A stretch of 64,000 nt of DNA from Glaciozyma antarctica PI12 (lineage: Eukaryota > Basidiomycota > Microbotryomycetes > Kriegeriales > Camptobasidiaceae): positions 226,996 through 290,995 of the forward strand of contig KZ627153.1 in the NCBI GenBank assembly GCA_002917775.1. Direction: 5' to 3'. How positions within the stretch are numbered: position 1 is the first letter of the stretch; the number at the start of each line of letters is the position of its first letter. A model generated the notes under the pieces. It ran no database searches. It was given only the letters and a program-made list of their open reading frames with translations, and had not been told where the DNA came from. The translations under genes and the position numbers were made by a program. Shown piece by piece: positions 21,726 to 32,474 of the stretch.

Positions 21726-23252
21726 TCAGAACGGGCACTGCTCGTAGAAGGCATTCTTCTCGCAGACCATGAACGCCGCCGTCTTGTGAGGGAAGACGAC
21801 GTCGCCTTGTCGCACGAATCCGACCGACTCGAGGTACTGTCAAAGCGAGGTCGTTAGCAGGATCCTGGTGGGAGGGAAGGACCGAATCGCACCTTGATCA
21901 TCTTCTCGTTCTTCTCGTTCGGCTCGGCGACGACGCGTTGGGTGCGAACGTCGTCGAGGAAGCAAAAGTGGACGAGGGAAGGGAGCCAGCCTCGGATGCG
22001 GTGAGGGCCGCGATGAGCGTTCGAGCCGACGAGCATGTGGATGCCTACGTTTTGCGTTAGCGCCGTCGTACGTACCAAACGAGTGAGAGGAACGCACCAC
22101 GATCGTAGTCGTCCACCTTGGCCTCGCCCAGGAGCTGACCCAAACGATCCTCATTGACCCAGTAGATCTCCGAGTAAGTGGCCGGTTCGTCCGCCTCGAC
22201 AACGCCAACGCTGCTCGCGTTAACGTAGCTCCCGATGACGGGCATGACATGAGCGTCGGCCGTACGCTCAGCAAGGAACGTCTCGTGCTGCTCCCAGGTC
22301 CCCTTCTCCTGCCAGAAGACGTCGACGCGCTCGTCGTTCAACCAAGTGTGAAGCGTGGAGAGGTCGTTGGGCCCGCAGACGGCGAGCTTGAAGTAGGCAT
22401 CGAGGTGGGGGATCTGGCGACTGTAGAGGGGGGAGTGGGCGGCGGGCTTGGGAGCGCGAAGGGGATGGGAGAGACTCGGGGCGGCAGGGGTCGAGAGGAC
22501 GTAGGGGAAGGGGAGGGCAAGGGTCGACGTCGTTGCGTACGAGTAGAGCTGGAAGATGGCGGAGCGGGAGATGGTGTAGCTGGGAGAGTGGTGGACCGCT
22601 CCGAGCGCGAGGAGGGAGGCGTGCAGGACGGTCGAGGGGAGGGGAAGCTCGACGAGGTACGACGAAGGCGAGTCGGATCCGGTGGCACTGTGGGCATAGT
22701 GGGCGATTAGCTTGCAGTTCTCCTGGCTCAAAGGTTGGCAGGCGACAGAGTGCTGCGCGCGTGGGCCTGGTGGCTCTCGACTGGCTCCGCTCGTCCTGGT
22801 CCTTCGAGCACTCCTCCGATCCTCCCATCTACCCCAGCAGGCTTTCGAACTCACAAGTAGAGGAAAAGAGCGTTCCACAAAGCCCTCGTCGAGTCAAGGA
22901 CGGGAGGAGCTGCGGCGGTGGGGTCGATATCGGACAGGCGAGTCACGATCGCTGGGGGTGCGTCTTGTCGTACTTCAAGCTGAGTATGGAGGAGCGCCGA
23001 ACGGTGGAAGCTGACGGCCACCGATCCACGCTTGCGGCTCGCGGTTATCTGCAGGTCGAGGTCTGCGCGGGGAGAAGAAGGTGCGAGTGAGTGACGAGGA
23101 GGAGGACGGATGGGAAAGCACGTACGCTGAGTCGGGGAGGAGACGAGGACGGGGTTGAACGGGTTCGTCCTGTGCGTGCTGCTGCCGCGACGCTTCGATG
23201 CGAGAAGGGCGCTGACAGGAGTGGGGGAGGTGCCGAGTGCCTGAGCAGACAT
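21726..23252 (-). CDS. Siderophore-type hydroxyornithine N-acyltransferase (SidF/SidL/IucB-like)
   Basis: The start is the ATG at 23252. The N-terminal half is weakly conserved. The C-terminal half holds the GNAT-like acyltransferase domain of siderophore enzymes: LHTWLNDERVDVFWQEKGTW, then VMPVIGSYVNASSVGVVEA and YSEIYWVNEDRLGQLLG, IHMLVGSNAHRGPHRIRGWL, FCFLDDVRTQRVVAEPNEKN and the end YLESVGFVRQGDVVFPHKTA. The WxND...W substrate region and the EP(N)xxN acetyl-CoA loop are diagnostic. The family acylates N5-hydroxyornithine or N6-hydroxylysine to make hydroxamates. Red yeasts make rhodotorulic acid, built from N-acetyl-N-hydroxyornithine, so this may be its acetyltransferase; that link is inference. 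A separate acetyl-, anhydromevalonyl- or other acyl-CoA donor cannot be excluded. A long intron of about 150 bases (about 22710-22860) splits the two halves. Confidence 0.82.
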
Positions 23253-23899
23253 TGTTGATTCGGTGTCGAGGTGTGTCGGGGTGATGCTGTTCTGCCTCGT
23301 TTATCGCTCGAGGGTGACTTGGGGAGAGGAAGAGCGGCGACAAAGGCGAGAAGCTGGGGTCTCTCTCGCTCTCTGCGCGCGCGAGCTGATCGTCTCCCCT
23401 TGGCGCGTGGCGCTCTGGTTTCCCCCAACCTCCTCCTTCTGACGTGCTTTCTCCTCTGTACGTACAACGCCTTCCCCAGAGTCCCAACCTGTGTACGATT
23501 GAGAACAGGCGCGGCGTCTTTTCGTCTCGCCCAGACCCTCCATTTCGTGGGGACACTTTCGAGCGGGCCTTCCGCTCTGCCTCGTCTTGTACGTATACGT
23601 AGGCAAACGTACATGCTTGCTAGGAGAAATCAGCACGAACGGCGCCGATATCTGCGAGAAAGCTAGAACCCGAAGCGAGGAGGAATGCGCAACGTGTCGA
23701 TGAACCTCTCCAAGTCGATGGCGAAGCAGCCCGACGCAGGAGCAACGACGAGCACCACCCAGCCCAGGCATCGTTCGAAAAAATGCTTGCAAAAAAAAGG
23801 GACGCAAGAAAAACAACCCGCCTCGCGCGACGCTCCCACTCCCGCTCCCCATCCGACGAAAGCTCCTCGCTCGAAAAGTCGGATCGTCGGGGATCGTGT
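23253..23899. other. Intergenic region
   Basis: About 650 bases between the acyltransferase start and the stop of the Red1-like gene. Open frames on both strands lack conserved features. It should contain the acyltransferase promoter; I saw no clear GATA-factor (HGATAR) cluster of the kind that controls siderophore genes. Confidence 0.45.
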
Positions 23900-26629
23900 T
23901 TACTCGAACGCTGTAGAAAGACACTCGTGATGGTAAGCCAGACCGTTCCTGAGCGCCTCGTCCAAATCCAATGGCCTCAAGATCCGACCAAGGACGAGCT
24001 CGAGTCCTCTCGCAAAGACGTCCTGCTTATCCTTGGAAGCTCCGTCGGGAAGTCGTACGTTCGCTGCTACGAACGAGGTGATATCGTCGTCTGCGCGCCG
24101 TGAATCAGTGAGAGCGAGAGAGAGAGGAAGGAGGAGGGACGTACCGGTTGGTTCGAAAGCTGCGAAATGGTTCGACTTGCAAGAAGGATCGCTACAGCTC
24201 CCGCTCTGCGTCTCAAACTTGCAAACGCGCTTGAGCGCATCGAGGCCACGCCTACGGGCGACCCAAGCTCGCAATGCTGCCGAGGAGGTCGCTTCGTCCG
24301 TCGTGCTGGGTGGGACGAGGTCGGCGGAGAGAGTCGGGGAGGGAAGGGGTTGGGCGCGGAACGAAGGGAAGCGCTGGAAGGGAGACTGATACGCCTTGAA
24401 GAACCGACTCTGCGCGTTTGAGAGACGATCAGCTTTCGCGAGTCAGTCCAGTCGAGTAGCGCGAACGTACAGCGACGGGAGCGGTCGAGGTCGAAGGAAG
24501 CTGCGCCAGATCGAACGTTAGGAGGCGAGCGGATGGCTGGGGAGAGTCAGCCGAGGACTGAGAGATTCTACCTCTGTTGTCGTTGCGGAAGGAGCCTCGG
24601 TAGGCACGATATCTGTGGAAGCGAGCAGGGAGGTCAAACGGCTGCTTGACGTTGGGCGAACCCGAGAAAGACGCAGGACTTGCCGTCGACCACAGCGGAA
24701 TGAACGCGCAGCTCTTCCCCCTCCTCGCCAATCACCTCCTCCTCCTCCTCCTTGATTTCGATCTCAGCCTCGAGCGCATTCGTCGCGGCAATGATCGACG
24801 TCCGCTCCTGCAGCAACTCCTGCACCCGCTCGCGCGCCTCCTCGACCGTCTTGAGTTCCTGCGCCTGCTCAAGGGCGGGCGTCGACGGCGAAGGGAAGTA
24901 CGACGTCGAAGCGGTCGGCATATCGGCGACGATGAGGAGTGAGGGGAGCGGGGAGCCGAGAGAGTCGTCGTTCCTGACGCCAGCGACAAGCTCTTCCCTC
25001 TTCTCCATCTGCTGAATCCGTTCCTGGATCCTTCGAATCTCCATCTCCTTCTCCTCGAGCTTCTTCTTCCCGAGCAAGACGCCGATAGGTGCCGCGGGCG
25101 TTGACGCAGGAGCGAGCGTCGGAGATCGCTTGGGAGGGACGACATCGCCGTTCGAGCCGTTCGACTGGGCGAGATGGTTCTTGCGCAGGGCGATCATCGC
25201 CTGTACGTCCGTGTCCGTGTCGTCGTCGCTCGACTCTGATTCGGAGAGGTCAATGACGATCTTGGAGGGTCGAGCTGAGTCGTTGGGGAGGTAAGGCTGG
25301 CCAGGTCGGCGAGGGACCGCGCGTGCGGAGGCCTCGAAATCAGCTGCGACGGGTCGACGTCCGTTGGCCGGTGCGCGCGAGTTGGATCTCGACATGGGAC
25401 GAGAGGTCGACTCAACGTCGACGAGTTCCTCGAGCTTGTCGACCGCTTCGCGCGCTTGCTCGACGGCGTGCGCGTCTACCCCTTCGTAATCCTGCGCATG
25501 GTCGTGTTCGGAGACAGGTGCTGAACGGGGAGGGGCGGAGAAGAGAGCGCTGAGCTCCGATTCGAGCGACTGAGCGTGCTCGAGGTTCCTGTGCGCGAGA
25601 GCGTCCTTGCGGGCGAAGAGCTCCTTGCGCTTGGCGAGTTCGATTTCGGCGAGTCGGGCTGGGGAGGGGCGAAGGTCGGCGGGAGGAGGAGACGTGTTGT
25701 AGATGCGCTGTGGGGGTCGGAACTCGGACGACGGCTGAGGACGGGGGGACGGTTCGGCCGATTGGGAAGGGCGGGAGGGGTTGAAGTGGGGGTTGACGGC
25801 GGGACGAACGGTGCGGCCTATAACCTGGGAGGGATGGAGAAAGTGGGGAGGAGGAGGTGGACCGAGGTGGGCGAGTGCGGGCGGAAGCAGGAAGCCCAGC
25901 TCGTTGAAGGCGATGGCGACAATGTCCTTGGAGACGCCGATGCTGAGGATGTACTCGGGCGGCACGCCGTAGGTGAGGAGCTCGCCGATGATGTGCTTGG
26001 CTTCTTCGCGAATGGCCTGAACGACTGTGGAGTAAGAAGAAAAAAGGGTCAGAACGGGAGGAGCGGGGCAAGTGTGATGAAGAGGGCTCACCTGGGTTTC
26101 GCGAAGGCGGAGGTGGTGGAGGCGGCTGAAACGGCATCGGCAGGAGAGGGGGAGAAGGGTAGGGAAGGGCGAGTTGAGGAGGCAGAGCGGAGGGCGATTG
26201 GTGGCGTGACGGGTGAGAGGGTTCGATGATCATCACGTCGTCGTCGTCGTCGTCGTTTGCGGGGACGAGCTCGACCTTGACGTGCTCGACCTGAAGCGGC
26301 TTGACCTCGTCCTCCTGAACGGGTGCGAGAGGGACTTCGCCGGCGTCCTCTTCGACCTCGCCAATCTCCCCCTCTTCCATCTCTCCCTCCGTGTTTTCGC
26401 CTGCATGGCGGCGCGACCTCGACTTTGCCTTCTTGCCAGAACCTGAACGACCTTCTTTTGCCTTTCGCTTCTTCGAACTGAGGGCTGCTGCTCGGAGTGC
26501 TGTGAGGTCGATAGCTTTAGGAGAAGGGAGAAGGGAAGAGGTGGAGGCGATGGGTGGAGATGAAGGAGGGAAGGGGTCTGAGAGCGGGTTTAGCGTGCTC
26601 AGACTCGCTCTACTCGAAGTCGAAGTCAT
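23900..26629 (-). CDS. Red1/ZFC3H1-like zinc-finger RNA-surveillance protein
   Basis: The start ATG at 26629 opens a Ser/Pro-rich region followed by a basic nuclear-localisation stretch (SSKKRKAKEGRSGSGKKAKS) and the acidic EGEMEEGEIGEVEE motif common to Red1-type proteins. A large central exon (about 24634-26091) contains a helical block, AKHIIGELLTYGVPPEYILS, and coiled coils (KKKLEEKEMEIRRIQERIQQ; EEARERVQELLQERTSII). Near the C-terminus is a C-x6-7-C-x4-C-x3-H finger, KRVCKFETQSGSCSDPSCKS followed by NHF, the zf-C3H1 finger shared by fission-yeast Red1 and human ZFC3H1. These proteins scaffold MTREC/PAXT and send meiotic or cryptic polyadenylated RNAs to the nuclear exosome. The gene ends with a helical tail. 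Short exons in 24.3-24.7 kb are only approximately placed. Confidence 0.7.
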
Positions 26630-26894
26630 TCCAAGAGAAACGGAGAGCGCGAGGTAGGAAGGAAGGAGCAGGCGAGCTGGGCCTGCGGGCCTGAGCCTAG
26701 AATTTAATTTAATTTATCAGAGTTGGTAAGATTAGCGAATATTGAATTAATTCGAACGCGACTTGGTTCGCATCTCCCTTTCCCCCTTTTACCCTCACCC
26801 TCTTTCGACGCGACTTCCCCCTTCTCTTCCTACTCCCTTCTCTCTCCCCCCTCTACCGCCCCTCGCTCAAGCACTCTTCACTCAGACAGGGAGG
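26630..26894. promoter_or_regulatory. Bidirectional promoter RED1-like/RNR1 with AT-rich core and two ACGCGAC boxes
   Basis: 265 bases separate the two divergent start codons. An AT-rich stretch (about 26699-26755, unusual in this GC-rich DNA) includes three AATTT-type repeats. Two similar elements, TTCGAACGCGACTT around 26756 and TTTCGACGCGACTT around 26808, share the ACGCG core bound by MBF/DSC1 cell-cycle factors at DNA-synthesis genes. ACGCG by chance is not rare at this GC content, but the shared flanks are suggestive. Confidence 0.5.
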
Positions 26895-29800
26895 ATGGCT
26901 TACGTTTTCAAGGTGAGCACCTTCAAAACTCACTCGAAGCGGCTCGGTGTGCTGACAACCTCCCGCCCCCCTCGCGTTCCTCAGCGTGGTAAGCACTCGC
27001 CCCTTCCACTCTTCACACCTTCCCCACAACGGCCTCCCTCCCCGTCGCTTTTTGACGCGAGACCGATCCCGCCACACGCGCCGCGATGCTGATTCACGTT
27101 CCCCCCCTCTCCCCCTCTCTCCCCTCCACCCCCCTCCCCGTCCCACCCTCTTTTCGAAACCTTTTACTCTTGTACAGATGGCCGCAGGGAGCTCGTCGCG
27201 TTCGACAAGATGTGAGCACACTTTTTCGAACCCCCGAGACGACGCGACGGGCAAAGGCTGACCCTCTTCCCTCCTCCTCAGCACGGCCCGCATCAACAAG
27301 CTTTGCTACGGACTGGATACGAACCATTTGGAGCCTATCGAGGTGAGTGGGAGCGCTACGAGAGGGAGAACGGACGGGAGCTGATCTCGTCGTCGCCGAC
27401 AGATTACCAAGCGCGTAATCAGTGGTGTCTACCAGGGCGTTACGACCGTCGAGCTCGACAACCTTGCCGCCGAGACGGCAGCCTACATGACTACGCGTCA
27501 CCCCGTGCGTGCTTCCGTTCGCGTCGCGTTCAAAGCCGGCGTTGACCTAGTTCTTTCGAACAGGACTATGCCATTCTCGCCGCTCGCATTGCCATCTCCA
27601 ACCTCCACAAGGAGAGCAAGCAAGTCTACATCTTCTCCGCATACCTGATCGAGTGCTAACGGTGGCCTCGCTTTTGCAGGAAGACGTTCTCGCATGTCAT
27701 CGAAGACCTTTACACCTACAGTGCGTCGTCTCCCTTCTTCCCGGTCTCGAACGCAGACTGACCTCGCTTCCCAGTCAACCCCAAGAACGGACGACCTTCG
27801 AGCATGATCTCCAAGGAGACATACGACGTGATCATGGCCAACGCCGACAAGCTCAACAGCGCAGTCATCTACGATCGCGACTTTAGCTACGTGCGTGCCC
27901 TCGCTTTCGACGTGCGTCCAAGCCAACTTACACGCGCGCCTCCAGAACTATTTTGGCTTCAAGACTCTCGAGCGATCCTACCTCCTCCGCATCAACGGCA
28001 AGGTCGCTGAGCGCCCTCAGCACATGCTCATGCGCGTCGCCGTCGGTATCCACGGCAGCGACATCGACCGCGTCCTCCAGACGTACAACCTCATGTCGGA
28101 GCGCTTCTTCACCCACGCCTCTCCTACCCTCTTCAACGCCGGAACGCCGGTAATCCTCAGCTCTCGTCGTGCTTCCTCGTCACGATGAAGGACGACTCGA
28201 TCGAAGGCATCTACGACACGCTCAAGACTTGCGCCCTCATCTCCAAGACGGCCGGCGGAATCGGACTCAGCATCCACAACATCCGCGCGACCGGCTCGTA
28301 CATCGCAGGCACGAACGGCTACTCGAACGGAATCATCCCCATGCTCCGAGTCTATAACAACACGGCACGTTACGTCGACCAGGGAGGAAACAAGCGACCG
28401 GGAGCGTTCGCCATCTACCTCGAGCCCTGGCACGCCGACATCTTCGAGTTCCTCGACCTCCGCAAGAACCACGGCAAGGAGGAGGTTCGCGCGCGCGACC
28501 TCTTCTTCGCCCTCTGGATCCCCGACCTCTTCATGGAGCGCGTCGAGCAGGCCGGCGATTGGCCTCTCTTCTGCCCCGCCGAGGCGCCGGGACTTCACGA
28601 GGTCTACGGCGACGAGTTCCGCGCCCTGTTCGACAAGTACGAGAAGGAGGGTCGCGCGAAGAAGGTCGTTCCCGCTCAGAAGCTTTGGTACGCCATCCTC
28701 GAGGCTCAGGTCGAGACTGGAAACCCTTTCATGCTCTACAAGGACGCCGCCAACAGTGCGTTCTTTCTTCGCTCGTCGACGATGAAAAGCTGACCCCTCG
28801 AGCGCAGAGAAATCGAATCAGAGCAACCTCGGAACGATCAAGTCCTCGAACCTCTGCACCGAGATCATCGAGTACTCGGCTCCCGACGAGTGGTGCGTTC
28901 TCCTTCTTTCGATCGCTTCGAGCCTACACTGACTTCCTCGCCCTTTCTCAGCGCCGTCTGCAACCTCGCCTCCATCGCTCTCCCGACCTTCATCAAGAAC
29001 GGCGTCTACGACTTCCAGAAGCTCCATGATGTCGTCAAGGTTCGTTCTTCCGCGTGCTCTTCGCAGGAGCTTCTCCTGACATTCGGTCCAGGTCGTCGCC
29101 TTCAACCTCAACCGCATCATCGACGTCAACTACTACCCCGTCAAGGAGGCCGAGAACTCCAACATGCGCCACCGCCCCATCGGTATCGGAGTCCAGGGAC
29201 TCGCCGACGCCTTCATGGCTCTTCGTCTCCCCTTCGACTCGCCCGAAGCGCGCAAGCTCAACCTCCAGATCTTCGAAACGATCTACCACGCCGCGATCGA
29301 GTCGTCCTGCGATATGGCCCGCGACTTCGCTCTCGCCAACCCCGGCGAGGACGGCTGGTACCCCTCCTACAAGAAGAATGGCGGTTCTCCTGCGAGTCGT
29401 GGAGACCTCCAGTACGACCTTTGGGGCGTCACCCCGACGGAGCTTTGGGATTGGGCTGAGCTCAAGGCCAAGATTGCGATTCATGGACTTAGGAACTCGC
29501 TCGTGTGCGCGCCGATGCCTACCGCGTCGACGAGTCAGATCCTCGGGTTCAACGAGTGCTTTGAGCCTTACACTTCGTGCGTCCTTGCTCTATCTCTCCG
29601 AGTGTTCGAGTGGGCGCTGACGGGGATTGAACGCAGGAACATCTACACGCGTCGCGTTCTTGCTGGAGAGTTCCAGATCGTCAACCCTTGGCTCCTTCGC
29701 GACCTCGTCGACCGTGGCCTCTGGGACGACGCGATGAAGAACACTATCATCGCGCACAACGGATCTATTCAGAATGGTACGCTCAGCTTCTCGCTTCGTC

Positions 29801-30704
29801 TCTCGTCCTCGAGCTAACGACGTTGGCAGTTTCGGGAATCCCTACCGAGCTCAAGGCGATTTACAAGACAGTTTGGGAGATCTCGCAGAAGACTATCATC
29901 GACTTGTCTGCCGACCGAGTGCGTTCACCTCGTCGTCCACTTCTGTACCGACGCTGACGCTCTTTGCGCGACATTTAGGGAGCTTTCATCGACCAGAGTC
30001 AATCGCTCAACATCCATCTCTCGAGTCCTACGATGGCGCAGCTCACCAGCATGCACTTCTACGGCTGGAAGAAGGGACTAAAGACCGGCATGGTGCGTGC
30101 GATTCCCGAACGAACCGCCTCGCTTTCGCTGACAATCACCTCAGTACTACCTTCGCACGCGCGCCGCCGTCGGAGCCATCAAGTTCACTGTCGACCAAGC
30201 GACGCTGAGTACGCCCCTCCCTTCCCCGCGAACAAGGTCCTCGCTGACTCGCTCCGCTCCAGACAAGGCCAAGGTAGACAACCAGAAGCCCGCTCCCAAG
30301 CCCGTCGTCGTCCCCACTTTCGCCGCCCCTAGTCCCGTCCGCGACCTCAGCAGCACTCTCGCCAGCACGACGATCTCGCCCCCGACTCTCTCGAGCCGAT
30401 TCGACGCTTCCTCCTCCGCTCCCTCCCCTATCACTTCTTCCCCTCCTAGCCCTCCTGCGACCCCCGTTCCCGCCGTCGCTGCTGCCACCCCCGTTCCCGC
30501 CGTCGCGGCATCGGTGGGAGAGGAGGAGGAGGGAGAGATGACGTACGAGGAGGCGGTTAAGAGGCGGGAGGAGAACGAGGCGGAGCAGGCGAAGCTTATG
30601 TGCTCGTTGGAGAATAAGGAGGCTTGCGTTATGTGCAGCGTGAGTTCCTTTTCTCTTCTCTCTATGTTGGTGGAGCGAGTGCTGATCCGAGACGATAGGG
30701 TTAA
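26895..30704 (+). CDS. RNR1: Ribonucleoside-diphosphate reductase large subunit (class Ia R1)
   Basis: Makes deoxynucleotides with the small R2 subunit in the cytosol. A split ATP-cone leads the protein (MAYVFK + [13 protein letters not shown] + [11 protein letters not shown]). The catalytic barrel shows PQLSSCFLV with the first redox Cys, [54 protein letters not shown] with the Asn-Cys-Glu triad, and [19 protein letters not shown] Pro/Ala-rich linker precedes the terminal Cys pair EACVMCSG needed for re-reduction. Exon structure is extreme: exon 1 is 18 nt, exon 2 only 4 nt (26985-26988), and the last exon is GGTTAA (30699-30704) after an intron from about 30640. At 28141-28165 the frame breaks: two surplus bases (GT) lie between the codons for Thr-Pro and Asn-Pro-Gln in the active-site strand. 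The product is about 900 residues, within the family range. Confidence 0.95.
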
Positions 30705-30915
30705 TACGGCTGTCGCCCTCCTCTCATGACCTGTCGAGCTTCTTCTTCTTCCTGCCACTTTGCACTCGTAGAACTGGTACCACTCTTTTTTGTAACATTT
30801 CACTTTACCCTATCTCCACTTTGGTCCAGCTGGAGAGGGAGAAGCCGCGAAAGGAAGGAGAGCCGGACTGAGGATCAAGAGACGCGTTGCTCCTTGCCCT
30901 CCTTCCTTCACCTCG

Positions 30916-31686
30916 ATGGCGTCCACTCAGCTCTCCCTCTTCGGCCAAGTCTCTCAAGAGCTCTACACAGTCATCATCGAGCGTCTCTCCAGCGCGTCGC
31001 AGCTTGGGATCACGTACGAAGCGCTCGAAACCGTCTTCGAGCGGGGTGAGCTCCATCCTCACGCGCTCCTTCACCTCGCTAACGGCGTTGGCAGGGACCG
31101 AGCTACCGGGCGGTGGGACGGGGAGCGACGAGAACCGTCTTCGGTTGAGGGAAACGCGGCTGGGGAAGGATGGGGAGGCAGCGTGGTGCGTTCGTCTGGA
31201 GAGGGAGGGAGTGACTAGCTGACGCTCCGCAGGTCGTTGCACGTGTATCAGAAGCCTGAGCCGCTACGACTGAGTCCAGAGATGCTCAGTCGGTCTGTCA
31301 TTGAGTGCCCTATAGCGGAAGGAGACCCGACCTCGCTCGTGTCTTCCCTAGGCTACGCGCGCCTGTTCACTCTCATTGAGCGAGGGCACCGCTTCCACAG
31401 AGGTGCAGTCATAGCATCTGTGTATCAACTCTACGAGGTACGCTTCCCTTCTCCTCCGCTCCTCCAAGCTGACCCCGCCCAGTCCGCAACCTCCACCACT
31501 CCGCTCGACCCTAACTCCTGGATCGTCAACCTCAGTACCAAATGCCCCCGCGTAGCTTCCACAACCGGCGCCTCGACGCCCCAAGCTGGTCCCTCGGCGC
31601 AAGAGGTCAAGGTCCAAGCGACGGAGAGGATGAGGGAGGTGGCCGGTTTGCTGAGGGGAGTGGTAGACCTAGCGCGGGTGGAATGA
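30916..31686 (+). CDS. MED18: Mediator complex subunit 18
   Basis: Four exons encode a protein of about 190 residues. It starts MASTQLSLFGQVSQELYTVI, the LFGQV element opening MED18 proteins, then RLSSASQLGITYEALETVFE. The later exons give SLHVYQKPEPLRLSPEMLSR, SSLGYARLFTLIERGHRFHR and GAVIASVYQLYE, matching the beta-barrel strands of the MED18/Srb5 fold. Within Mediator it pairs with MED20 in the head module that contacts RNA polymerase II. Introns at about 31047-31094, 31185-31232 and 31438-31483. The C-terminal part (VQATERMREVAGLLRGVVDL) is helical as in the family. The stop lies six bases from the stop of the convergent VPS71 gene. Sequence conservation in MED18 is low, so some doubt remains. 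Confidence 0.7.
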
Positions 31687-31692
31687 ACCTCG

Positions 31693-32364
31693 TTATCGTC
31701 GTTCACAGCGCGCGTCGTCGTGGATTGCTCGGCATCCACGGTCGCAGTACTTCATCCCGCAGCGCTGGCATCCGTATCGGCCTTTGTAGCCGCAGATGGA
31801 GCACAAGTTGAGAGGTGGAAGGCGGGAAGGAGGGGCGACGGCGGTCAGGTAGGATGGCTGGGATTGGGGGAGAGTGGCGAGATGCTGCATCGCAAGGGAG
31901 GTGAGCGAACGCGCCAGGGGAGAGCAAGGGGAGAACGCACGGATTCCTCAAAGAGCGTAGCCAGAGTCTTGCGGTACATGAGCAGCTGGCGAATAGCGTT
32001 CGTAGCCTTCTTCCGCTTCCGCCCTGCGTGCGTAGCCTCTCGTTAGCGCCCCATCAACGACAGAGGGAGCCCTGCAGCAGACGCACCTTGTCCATCCTCT
32101 TCTCCCGGCTTGCCCAACGCAGTCGGCGCCTTCTCCTCCCCATCCTCCCCAGCTCCGTACGTGCTCGGTCCAGAGGTGGGTTCAGTGTAGTTGGACCGCT
32201 CGAGATCGTTGAGGTGCCGCTTGACGCGTCGGCTCACGTAGTCCTCGCTCACGGCGGAGACGACAGCGGCGGCGCGGGCGGCTGTAGGAGAGTGGGGAGC
32301 CTGAGTGCACGCGCGTACGCGAGTTTGAGAGAGGCTTACGCTGTCTCCTTTCCTTCTTGGCCAT
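31693..32364 (-). CDS. VPS71: SWR1-complex HIT zinc-finger subunit (Vps71/ZNHIT1)
   Basis: The start MAKKERRQR (ATG at 32364) is split from the next exon by an intron of about 60 bases. Exon 2 has YVSRRVKRHLNDLERSNYTE, the helix that contacts the SWR1 core. After a second intron comes GRKRKKATNAIRQLLMYRKT, the lysine-rich 'RKTL' element of this family, and finally the HIT zinc finger LCSICGYKGRYGCQRCGMKY followed by CDRGCRAIHDDARC, with eight Cys/His ligands. Vps71 helps SWR1 exchange H2A for H2A.Z at promoters. The product is about 175 residues. The length and order of the domains match ZNHIT1. Tail to tail with MED18. Confidence 0.85.
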
Positions 32365-32474
32365 TCGGGAAGTAGGTGTAAGCTTCGTCGACGTCGCGCG
32401 CCGCGCTCAATTCCGCTGCCTATTTCGCTCGCAAGGTCCTTGCATTCTTGATACAGATTACAACGGCGATACCC

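Noticed and set aside
23301-23924. A minus-strand frame of about 200 codons between the acyltransferase and the Red1-like gene
   Set aside because: No conserved block, and its composition resembles the other shadow frames; it also covers the expected promoter.
28150-28160. An 11-nt GTAATCCTCAG 'micro-intron' in RNR1
   Set aside because: Removing it keeps frame but deletes the conserved Asn-Pro-Gln before Leu-Ser-Ser-Cys, and 11 nt is below any known spliceosomal minimum. A two-base surplus fits better.
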